A DNA stretch of 22,880 nucleotides from an uncultured bacterium. GTDB lineage: Bacteria; Bacillota; Clostridia; Lachnospirales; Anaerotignaceae. The translations under genes and the position numbers were made by a program. Where the stretch lies: positions 1 through 22,880 of the forward strand of contig CAJMNV010000011.1 in NCBI GenBank assembly GCA_905214825.1. Reading direction: 5' to 3'. Within the stretch, counting starts at the first letter, position 1. Each line of letters begins with the position of its first letter. This document shows, one piece after another, positions 8,166 through 14,987 of the stretch. The notes below the pieces were generated by a model, which worked only from the letters and a program-made list of their open reading frames with translations, was not told the origin of the DNA and did no database searches.

Positions 8166-8777
8166 TGAAAATATACTTTGCATACGGTTTCTATCATAAT
8201 CAAGTAACCAATTTTGAAATTGTTGATAGAGAGGCAATATGCTTTCTTTTGTTTCTGCCACAACATCAAGCCCTCTGTCATCATAAAGATAGTATAAAAT
8301 ATGGTCTGTGGTGTTTAGAAAAAATACGGCAGAGGATAGCTCCCGAAATCCATGAAAATCCGTATGGATAATAGCTTGCAATAATTTATCTATACTGGGG
8401 GGTGTGGTTTCCATATCCCAGAATAAAAAAATACGGGTGAGTGGTTCATTATCTATATCTATGGTTTCTTGTGTATAAATTTCTACAGGCATAGGTAAAT
8501 GGGTAATTTCACAAAATTGCTGACACAATGTTTGGACATCAGTTTCGGTATCGGCGCAACGATATAAAATCCAAAGCAATGTATCAAAAGGAGCGGCTTG
8601 GTGATAAATGTATGCTGCACGCAAATATGCTGCACGAAAGTATGCAGGATTGTCTGTGGAAATGTTTGGATCACCGATTTCAAAACGCAGTCCGATGGGA
8701 CTTTCATAAAATATGGGTTGTTGTAAACGTTCATTTCCGATTTTCTTCCATGTTGTGATGGATTTTTCCAATAGCAT
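8163..8777 (-). CDS. DUF3885-domain protein
   Basis: 204-residue soluble protein that I assign to the DUF3885 family, whose function is unknown. Family-like features are LRFEIGDP near 30, a helical segment rich in Tyr and Ala (YFRAAYLRAAYIYHQA), and near the C-terminus LYYLYDDRGLDVVA, the most characteristic motif. Members occur in Firmicutes as isolated genes or beside toxin-immunity genes; no toxin gene is visible here. The ATG at 8777 follows AAGGAG with a 9-base spacer. It lies 21 bases downstream of the DMT transporter gene on the same strand and is probably translated from the same mRNA. The A+T-rich codon use matches its surroundings. Confidence 0.75.
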   Translation of the reverse strand: MLLEKSITTWKKIGNERLQQPIFYESPIGLRFEIGDPNISTDNPAYFRAAYLRAAYIYHQAAPFDTLLWILYRCADTETDVQTLCQQFCEITHLPMPVEIYTQETIDIDNEPLTRIFLFWDMETTPPSIDKLLQAIIHTDFHGFRELSSAVFFLNTTDHILYYLYDDRGLDVVAETKESILPLYQQFQNWLLDYDRNRMQSIFS

Positions 8778-8798
8778 ATGGTGTACTCCTTTCTGAAA

Positions 8799-9662
8799 TT
8801 ATGCAGGTTTTTGTTTTTTGGTGGTGTGTAGAAACATGGCAACTGCTGTGCTGCAAATGATGATATAACCAACCCAACTAAGCCAGTCGGGAATTTGCCC
8901 AAATATGAGAAAGCCCAATAATGCAGAAAATGGAATTTGGAAATAATCATATACAGAGATTTCTCTTGCAGGGGCATAACAATAAGCTGCTGTGATGGTG
9001 AATTGTCCACCTGCTGCACCTAGACCAGCCAAAAGTAAATATAAAATTTGTGTGCCTGTCATGGGGTGGAATTGCAATAGCAAATAAGGGAGTGTCACCA
9101 CACAAGAGAATGCGGAAAAGAAAAATACGATAAAAGGCCCCGCAATGTTTTGTTGCCCCAAAGAACGAACATAAGTATATGCTGCACCAGCACAGATACC
9201 ACCCATCAAACCAATAAATGCTGGAATTAAATCCCAGTTTCCTGTTGGTTTGACAATGAACAGTACGCCGATAAATGCAACCAATATGGATATACTTTGA
9301 AAGCGGTTTGGTTTTTCTTTTAATAAAAATGCACCAAATATGACAGCACAAAATGGTGACATTTTATTTAACATGGAAGCATCTGCCAAAACCAAGTGGT
9401 CAACTGCATAGAAATTGCAAAGAATACCCACAGTACCAAATAAAGCACGCAAAAATAAATGGCGTTTTGACTTTGGGGTGAATGTAAGTTTAGGACGTTC
9501 TTGAAACAATAATATGGCTGCAAAAATTAGTGCAACAAAATTGCGAAAGAAACTTTTCTGTATTGCTGGTAAGTCACCAGAAAGACGTACGAATAAATTC
9601 ATAAGTGCAAAGAAAAAAGATGATGCGGTAATAAGCAATATCCCTTTTTGTTTTTGTGTCAT
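8799..9662 (-). CDS. DMT-superfamily transporter with two EamA domains
   Basis: 287-residue inner-membrane protein with about ten hydrophobic helices in two EamA repeats, the standard drug/metabolite transporter layout. The first repeat begins GILLITASSFFFALMNLFVR, with RNFVA in helix 2 and the DHLVLADASMLNKMSPF segment in helix 4. The second repeat begins near LIPAFIGLMGGICAGAAY and contains ISVYDYFQIPF. The substrate cannot be read from sequence; family members export amino acids, nucleosides or other metabolites. I chose ATG 9662 because AAGGAGA lies 8-9 bases upstream; the longer frame to 9695 has no ribosome binding site. It follows queH by about 110 bases and precedes the DUF3885 gene by 21 bases. 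Confidence 0.9.
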   Translation of the reverse strand: MTQKQKGILLITASSFFFALMNLFVRLSGDLPAIQKSFFRNFVALIFAAILLFQERPKLTFTPKSKRHLFLRALFGTVGILCNFYAVDHLVLADASMLNKMSPFCAVIFGAFLLKEKPNRFQSISILVAFIGVLFIVKPTGNWDLIPAFIGLMGGICAGAAYTYVRSLGQQNIAGPFIVFFFSAFSCVVTLPYLLLQFHPMTGTQILYLLLAGLGAAGGQFTITAAYCYAPAREISVYDYFQIPFSALLGFLIFGQIPDWLSWVGYIIICSTAVAMFLHTTKKQKPA

Positions 9663-9697
9663 AATATAAATCTCCTTTCTAAAAATATACGGCATTT

Positions 9698-9703
9698 ATT
9701 ATA
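9698..9703 (-). promoter_or_regulatory. Possible -10 element for the DMT-DUF3885 pair
   Basis: A perfect TATAAT reads on the minus strand about 36 bases before the DMT start. The -35 position is T-rich without a good match to TTGACA. It would allow expression of the pair independently of queH. Confidence 0.25.
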
Positions 9704-9773
9704 GCTTTGTTTTTGAAAAAAGAAAAGAGAAACTTATATCGTACAGAAAAAAGTTCTGTGTGTTGCAGTCTGT

Positions 9774-10409
9774 TTATGATTGTTGTCTGCGAGAGAGTGC
9801 TTCTGCTTTTGAAAAAGCACAACCGCAATAGTCTTGCCGATATAGATGGTATTCTTCTGATAACGTGCAAGAACGTTTGTAGCCGTTTTTCTTTTTGAAA
9901 TCTGCATATAAATAAGGTATGTCATAGATTTCAGAAAGTTCCTCGCCAATATGGTTTAACACCTGTGCATTTTTATGAGGGCTGATGGAAAGTGTGGTTG
10001 TGAAATAATCAAAACCGTTTTCTTTTGCCATTTTTGCAGCGTGTTCCAAACGCAAACGATAACAATCAAAACAACGAGAACCACCTTCTTTTTCTTGTTC
10101 TCTGCCTTTTGCCATTTCTAAAAAAGGAGTAGGGTCAAAAGGCGGAATGATACAGTTTACTTTTTCAGAAAGCCCCATTTGTGCAATGAGATATTGTTGT
10201 TCTTCTGCACGACGATGAAATTCTGCCGCAGGGGCAATATTGGGGTTGTAATAGTCGATAGTGATTGTGAAATATTGTGTCAGATATTCCAGTACATAAG
10301 AGGAACAAGGCCCACAACAGCTATGTAATAAAAGTGTGGGTTTCGGATTTTGTTTTGTGATATTTTGTAATGTTTGTTCCAAAAGGATTTGATAATTTTG
10401 TTTTTGCAT
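9774..10409 (-). CDS. queH: Epoxyqueuosine reductase QueH
   Basis: Cytoplasmic iron-sulfur enzyme that reduces epoxyqueuosine to queuosine, the last step of queuosine synthesis at the wobble base of GUN-anticodon tRNAs. It is the non-orthologous replacement of cobalamin-dependent QueG. The 211-residue protein has the family hallmarks: HSCCGPC (Cys31, Cys32, Cys35), the GGSRCFDCYRLRL block (Cys113, Cys116), Cys181 in KRSCTLSEEY, and a C-terminal CGCAFSK (Cys195, Cys197). In the family, paired cysteines serve as cluster ligands and as redox pair. ATG 10409 is chosen because AAAGGAAC lies a normal distance upstream; the in-frame ATG at 10451 has no ribosome binding site. No other queuosine gene is in the window. 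Confidence 0.95.
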   Translation of the reverse strand: MQKQNYQILLEQTLQNITKQNPKPTLLLHSCCGPCSSYVLEYLTQYFTITIDYYNPNIAPAAEFHRRAEEQQYLIAQMGLSEKVNCIIPPFDPTPFLEMAKGREQEKEGGSRCFDCYRLRLEHAAKMAKENGFDYFTTTLSISPHKNAQVLNHIGEELSEIYDIPYLYADFKKKNGYKRSCTLSEEYHLYRQDYCGCAFSKAEALSRRQQS

Positions 10410-10557
10410 ACAAATGGTTCCTTTCTGTGATATTTGAAAATAGTGTATCAAATAATGGGAGAAAAAACAGTGAAAAATAGAATGTATGAAAAAAAGTACA
10501 AAAAAAATTTACAAAAATGAAAAATCAAAGATGTAAAAAATAAAAAAATAATATAAA

Positions 10558-10591
10558 ATTTTATAAAAAAAGAAGTGGTTTTTTATAAAAT
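10558..10591. repeat. 13-base A+T inverted repeat in an A-rich intergenic tract
   Basis: The arms at 10558-10570 and 10579-10591 are exact complements around the eight-base loop AGAAGTGG. It lies in a strongly A-rich stretch (about 10460-10680) between queH and the rpoB promoter that holds no gene. It could act as a weak bidirectional terminator or a DNA-bending element, or mean nothing. Confidence 0.4.
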
Positions 10592-10714
10592 ATGTTTATT
10601 GTAATAAAAAACAAGTGGGAAAAAAGCAGAAAAGAAGAGATTTGGATTGTGCAAATAGGAGAGAAAAAAAGATGATAAAAAAAGCGGAAAAACCGCAGAA
10701 AATCGAAAAAATGC

Positions 10715-10743
10715 TTGACATACCGACTGTGTTATGGTAAAAT
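10715..10743 (+). promoter_or_regulatory. Main rpoBC promoter (P1)
   Basis: TTGACA (10715-10720), a 17-base spacer and TAAAAT (10738-10743), with TG at the extended -10 position. A-tracts just upstream (10697-10711) look like an UP element. It is the best promoter in the window, as expected for RNA polymerase genes. Transcription would start near 10750, giving a leader of about 360 bases. Confidence 0.85.
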
Positions 10744-10772
10744 ATCACACACATTGGCAAACAAGCATATAA

Positions 10773-10806
10773 ACCCATATTGCATAAGTGCAGTATAGCA
10801 TAGGGT
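10773..10806 (+). other. Hairpin at the start of the rpoB leader
   Basis: ATATTGCA (10777-10784) pairs with TGCAGTAT (10789-10796) around TAAG with one G-U pair. Outside it ACCC (10773-10776) pairs with GGGT (10803-10806) across a six-base right-hand bulge. A run of eight T at 10823-10830 is too far downstream for a classic terminator. The hairpin may protect the 5' end of the P1 transcript. Confidence 0.4.
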
Positions 10807-10895
10807 ATGAAAAATTTCAATCTTTTTTTTGCAAATGTACGAAAAGACGATAAAATCAAGCCTTTTGGCGATGGCAAAAAGAGGGAGATGCATGG

Positions 10896-10924
10896 TTTGC
10901 ACAGAAAAATGTTATGGTTAGATA
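10896..10924 (+). promoter_or_regulatory. Possible second rpoBC promoter (P2)
   Basis: TTTGCA (10896-10901), a 17-base spacer and TAGATA (10919-10924). The eight bases before and into the -10 (GTTATGGT, 10911-10918) repeat those of P1 (10731-10738). If used, transcription would begin near 10930, at the GAACAG hairpin that opens the structured leader. Confidence 0.35.
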
Positions 10925-10929
10925 CAGAA

Positions 10930-11048
10930 GAACAGACAAACTGTTCAAAAGCAATTTAGAATTTCTTAAATGGAGGAGGCTTTTGTCATGGCTACTGATC
11001 AAAGGTAGTGCGGGCAAAGGTCTAGCTTTGTTTAGGCAATTCTAAATT
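10930..11048 (+). promoter_or_regulatory. Structured rpoB leader RNA (candidate attenuator)
   Basis: A short hairpin, GAACAG-ACAAA-CTGTTC (10930-10946), precedes a long stem in which 10953-10975 pairs with 11026-11048: 22 of 23 positions pair, four as G-U, with one mismatch (10964/11037). The last eleven pairs are AATTTAGAATT/AATTCTAAATT. The enclosed 50 bases contain a complete ribosome binding site and a six-codon open frame, and can fold two exclusive ways: CTTTTG (10980-10985) with CAAAGG (11000-11005), or GCTACT (10991-10996) with GGTAGT (11004-11009). Five T follow the outer stem. A ribosome on the mini-ORF would block both inner hairpins. Pairings are read directly; attenuation or RNase III cleavage is inference. 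The Lacto-rpoB RNA motif of lactic acid bacteria is a precedent for a structured element here, but I cannot say this is the same. Confidence 0.55.
10988..11008 (+). CDS. Putative six-residue leader peptide MATDQR
   Basis: ATG-GCT-ACT-GAT-CAA-AGG-TAG. It is preceded by GGAGGAGG (10972-10979) at an ideal 8-base spacing, as good a ribosome binding site as any in the window. Part of that site pairs in the long leader stem (10972-10975 with 11026-11029). The terminal Arg codon AGG abuts the stop. No similar leader peptide is known to me. Translation is inferred only from the ribosome binding site; chance cannot be excluded for so short a frame. Confidence 0.45.
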   Translation: MATDQR

Positions 11049-11109
11049 TTTGTACGGAAAATGTTTCGTGCAAATGTCGGTGTGATAGATAAATTCGAGA
11101 GGTGACAAG

Positions 11110-14100
11110 ATGGAAAAAAACAGAATTCACGCACTCCGTTTTGGCGACACAACACGAATGAGCTATTCCAGAATTAACGAAGTTCTGGATATGCCCAATC
11201 TGATTGAGGTGCAAAAAGACAGTTACCAGTGGTTTTTAAAAGAAGGCTTGAAAGAAGTTTTTGAGGATGTTTCTCCCATTACAGATTTCAGCGGAAACTT
11301 GGTATTGGAACTGATTGATTTTACATTGGATTCCGAACCAAAATTCTCTATTGAAGAATGCAAAGAACGTGATGCAACATTTGCGGCAGCTTTGAAAGTG
11401 AAAGCAAGATTGTATAACAGGGAACTGGACGAACTGAAAGAACAAGAAATTTTTATGGGAGATTTCCCATTGATGACAGAAACCGGTACATTTATCATCA
11501 ATGGTGCAGAACGTGTCATTGTCAGCCAGCTGGTACGTTCTCCCGGTATTTACTATGCATCTGACTTCGACAAAGTGGGTAAAAAATTGCTCTCTGCAAC
11601 TGTTATCCCAAACAGAGGGGCTTGGTTGGAATATGAAACAGATTCAAATGATGTGTTTTATGTTAGAGTGGACAGAACCAGAAAAGTGCCTGTAACGGTG
11701 TTAATCCGTGCTTTGGGTATTGGTACAGATGCAGAAATTTTGGAATTGTTCGGTGATGAACCCAAAATATTGGCTACATTGGATAAAGACGTTTCCAAAT
11801 CTTATGAAGAAGGTTTGATTGAAATTTATAAAAAACTGCGTCCCGGTGAACCACCTACTGTGGAAAGCTCCGAGTCTTTGCTCAGAGGTATGTTCTTTGA
11901 CCCAAAACGTTATGATTTGGCAAAAGTCGGACGTTATAAATTTAATAAAAAATTGGCACTCAGAAATAGAATTCGTGGTGCAAAACTTGCCGAAAATGTG
12001 GTTGCTCCCATGACAGGTGAAGTATTGGCAGAAGCAGGCGAAGTGCTGACAGTGGAATTGTGCGATATTATTCAAAATAGTGGTACAGACCATCTGTTTA
12101 TTGAAACAGAAGAAAGAAATGTAAAAATTCTGACAAACCGTTGTGTCAATATTGATGTTTATTTGGAAGAATTTGGTTTGACAGCAGAAGAATTGGGTAT
12201 CAAAGAAAATGTATACTATCCTGTGCTGGAACAGATTTTAGAAGAATATACCACAGTGGAAGAATTGAAAGTGGCAATCAAAGAAAATATGCATGAATTG
12301 CTACCAAAACACATCACATTAGATGATATTGTGGCATCTATTAACTATGTGATGCATTTGGATTATGCTTATGGCAATGTGGACGATATTGACCACTTGG
12401 GTAACAGACGTATCCGTTCTGTGGGCGAATTGCTGCAAAACCAATTCCGTATTGGTTTGTCCAGAATGGAAAGAGTGGTACGTGAAAGAATGACTACACA
12501 AGATTTGGCAGTTGTGACACCACAAGCACTCATCAATGTGCGTCCTGTGACAGCCGCAATCAAAGAATTCTTTGGTTCTTCTCAGTTATCACAGTTTATG
12601 GACCAAAATAACCCATTGAGTGAATTGACGCATAAAAGACGTTTGTCTGCATTGGGTCCTGGTGGTTTGTCCAGAGAAAGAGCAGGATTTGAAGTGCGTG
12701 ACGTACACCATTCCCACTATGGTAGAATGTGCCCGATTGAAACGCCAGAAGGTCCAAACATTGGTTTGATTAACACATTGGCAACATTTGCACGTATTAA
12801 CGAATATGGTTTTATTGAAGCACCATACAGAAAAGTAGACCAAAGTGGTGACGAACCTCGTGTAACAGATGATTTTATTTATGTGACTGCAGATGAAGAG
12901 GAAAATTACAATGTTGCACAGGCGAATGAGCCTTTGGATGAAACCGGTCATTTTGTGCATAAAAAAGTAACCGGTAGACATAAAGAAGATATTATTGAAG
13001 TAGATAGAAGCCAAATTCATTTGATGGACGTTTCTCCAAAACAGATGGTATCTGTGGCAACGGCATTGATTACATTATTGAAAAACGATGATGCGACCCG
13101 TGATTTGATGGGTTCCAACATGCAACGTCAGGCAGTACCTTTGATGGTGACAGATTCTCCTATCGTTGGTACAGGTATGGAATATAAAACAGCAAAAGAC
13201 TCTGGTATTTGTGCGATAGCCAAAAAAGGCGGTATTGTAGAACGTGTTGCAGCAAATGAAATCGTAATCCGCAATGATAATTCCATGAGAGATGTTTACA
13301 AATTGATTAAATATCAAAGAAGTAACCAAAGTACTTGTTTGAATCAGAAACCAATTATTAACGTTGGTGACAGAGTAGAAGCAGGGCAGATTATCGCAGA
13401 TGGTGCTTCCACTTGTCAGGGCGAATTGGCATTGGGTAAAAATCCATTGATTGGTTTTATGACTTGGGAAGGTTACAACTATGAAGATGCTGTTTTGTTG
13501 AGCGAAAAGTTGGTGCAAGATGATGTTTATACATCTGTGCATATCAATGAATTTGAAGCAGATGCAAGAGATACCAAACTGGGGCCTGAGGAAATTACCA
13601 GAGATATTCCAAATGTTGGTGAAGATGCGTTGCGTGATTTGGACGAAAGAGGTATTGTGCGTATTGGTGCAGAAGTACACCCCAATGATATTTTGGTGGG
13701 TAAAGTGACACCAAAAGGCGAAACAGAATTGACTGCAGAAGAAAGATTGCTTAGAGCAATTTTTGGCGAAAAAGCAAGAGAAGTTAGAGATACTTCTTTG
13801 AGAGTACCACATGGTGAAACAGGTATCATTGTGGATGTGAAAATATTTACAAGAGAAAATGGCGATGATGTTGGCCCTGGTGTAAACCAGCTGGTGCGTG
13901 TGTATATTGCACAAAAACGTAAAATTTCCGTGGGTGACAAAATGGCGGGTCGTCACGGTAATAAAGGGGTTGTGTCCCGTGTGTTGCCTGTGGAAGATAT
14001 GCCATTTTTGCCAAACGGTCGCCCACTTGACATCGTATTGAATCCACTGGGTATTCCTTCTCGTATGAATATCGGGCAGGTATTGGAAACCCACTTGTCA

Positions 14101-14970
14101 TTGGCTGCAAAAGTATTGGATTGGAAAATCAGTACACCTGTATTTGATGGTGCGAACGAAATAGACATTATGGATACTTTGGAAATGGCAAATGATTATG
14201 TGAATACAGATTGGGAAACATTCTCAGAAAAATGGAAACCTTTGTTGGAAGGTGACATTTATGATGAATTGTATGCAAACAGAGACCATAGAGAAGAATG
14301 GAAAGGCGTTGCAATCAATCGTGATGGTAAAGTTTCACTGCGTGATGGTAGAACAGGGGAATTCTTTGACAATAGAGTTACCATTGGTTACATGCATTAC
14401 TTGAAACTGCACCACTTGGTAGATGATAAAATCCATGCACGTTCTACCGGCCCTTACTCTTTGGTAACACAACAACCTTTGGGTGGTAAGGCACAATTCG
14501 GTGGTCAGCGTTTCGGTGAAATGGAAGTGTGGGCATTGGAGGCATATGGTGCGGCTTATACTTTGCAAGAAATTTTGACTGTAAAATCCGATGATATTGT
14601 GGGCCGTGTGAAAACATATGAATCCATTGTCAAAGGGGAAAATATACCAGAACCCGGTGTGCCTGAGTCATTCAAAGTATTGTTGAAAGAATTGCAGTCT
14701 TTGGCACTTGATATTCGTGTACTCAGAGAAGACCAGACAGAAGTAGAAATTAAAGAGTCTATTGAAGATGTAGATGATTTGAATGTAAATATAGATGGCT
14801 TTGAAGGTGAAGACGATACATTCCAACGTCAAAGACCAATGACAGCCGAAGAAGAATTGGTGGACTTCCTGTTTGATGATGAGGAAGGCACTATGCATGA
14901 TAACAGTGATTTGTTGTCTGATACATTTGATATGGGCGACGATTTGCTGGACGATTATGATGAAGAATAA
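11110..14970 (+). CDS. rpoB: RNA polymerase beta subunit
   Basis: Catalytic beta subunit of RNA polymerase, forming the active-site cleft with beta'. It has 1286 residues, longer than Bacillus RpoB (about 1190), with the extra length largely an acidic C-terminal tail (FDDEEGTMHD ... DDYDEE) as in other Clostridia. The rifamycin pocket is at about 489-515 (GSSQLSQFMDQNNP onward). D498, H508 and S513 hold the wild-type residues, so rifamycin sensitivity is predicted. The conserved GRMCPIETPEGPNIGL block follows. The C-terminal region has GGKAQFGGQRFGEMEVWALE, the beta signature. ATG 11110 has GAGAGGTGA upstream. rpoC follows after 17 bases. The usual upstream neighbours rplK-rplA-rplJ-rplL are absent: the gene has its own promoter and long structured leader. 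Confidence 0.99.
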   Translation: MEKNRIHALRFGDTTRMSYSRINEVLDMPNLIEVQKDSYQWFLKEGLKEVFEDVSPITDFSGNLVLELIDFTLDSEPKFSIEECKERDATFAAALKVKARLYNRELDELKEQEIFMGDFPLMTETGTFIINGAERVIVSQLVRSPGIYYASDFDKVGKKLLSATVIPNRGAWLEYETDSNDVFYVRVDRTRKVPVTVLIRALGIGTDAEILELFGDEPKILATLDKDVSKSYEEGLIEIYKKLRPGEPPTVESSESLLRGMFFDPKRYDLAKVGRYKFNKKLALRNRIRGAKLAENVVAPMTGEVLAEAGEVLTVELCDIIQNSGTDHLFIETEERNVKILTNRCVNIDVYLEEFGLTAEELGIKENVYYPVLEQILEEYTTVEELKVAIKENMHELLPKHITLDDIVASINYVMHLDYAYGNVDDIDHLGNRRIRSVGELLQNQFRIGLSRMERVVRERMTTQDLAVVTPQALINVRPVTAAIKEFFGSSQLSQFMDQNNPLSELTHKRRLSALGPGGLSRERAGFEVRDVHHSHYGRMCPIETPEGPNIGLINTLATFARINEYGFIEAPYRKVDQSGDEPRVTDDFIYVTADEEENYNVAQANEPLDETGHFVHKKVTGRHKEDIIEVDRSQIHLMDVSPKQMVSVATALITLLKNDDATRDLMGSNMQRQAVPLMVTDSPIVGTGMEYKTAKDSGICAIAKKGGIVERVAANEIVIRNDNSMRDVYKLIKYQRSNQSTCLNQKPIINVGDRVEAGQIIADGASTCQGELALGKNPLIGFMTWEGYNYEDAVLLSEKLVQDDVYTSVHINEFEADARDTKLGPEEITRDIPNVGEDALRDLDERGIVRIGAEVHPNDILVGKVTPKGETELTAEERLLRAIFGEKAREVRDTSLRVPHGETGIIVDVKIFTRENGDDVGPGVNQLVRVYIAQKRKISVGDKMAGRHGNKGVVSRVLPVEDMPFLPNGRPLDIVLNPLGIPSRMNIGQVLETHLSLAAKVLDWKISTPVFDGANEIDIMDTLEMANDYVNTDWETFSEKWKPLLEGDIYDELYANRDHREEWKGVAINRDGKVSLRDGRTGEFFDNRVTIGYMHYLKLHHLVDDKIHARSTGPYSLVTQQPLGGKAQFGGQRFGEMEVWALEAYGAAYTLQEILTVKSDDIVGRVKTYESIVKGENIPEPGVPESFKVLLKELQSLALDIRVLREDQTEVEIKESIEDVDDLNVNIDGFEGEDDTFQRQRPMTAEEELVDFLFDDEEGTMHDNSDLLSDTFDMGDDLLDDYDEE

Positions 14971-14987
14971 GAAAGGAGAACAAGCCC

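Noticed and set aside
10684..10696. GCGG-A5-CCGC hairpin as a minus-strand terminator
   Set aside because: It is followed on the minus strand by a T run, but the stem is only four pairs and no minus-strand gene lies to its right for it to end.
10596..10877. 93-codon minus-strand frame with hydrophobic segments upstream of rpoB
   Set aside because: It is the complement of the A-rich tract and promoter region. Phe, Leu and Ser richness is an artefact of composition, and it would be antisense to the rpoB promoter.
10871..10921. 16-codon frame MAKRGRCMVCTEKCYG in the rpoB leader
   Set aside because: Cysteine-rich and curious, but no ribosome binding site precedes it; treated as chance.
13075..14094. 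339-codon minus-strand open frame inside rpoB
   Set aside because: It is antisense to a strongly conserved gene, and its composition (many His, Cys, Phe, Ile, Thr) is that expected from the complement of this codon use. No family motif or ribosome binding site.
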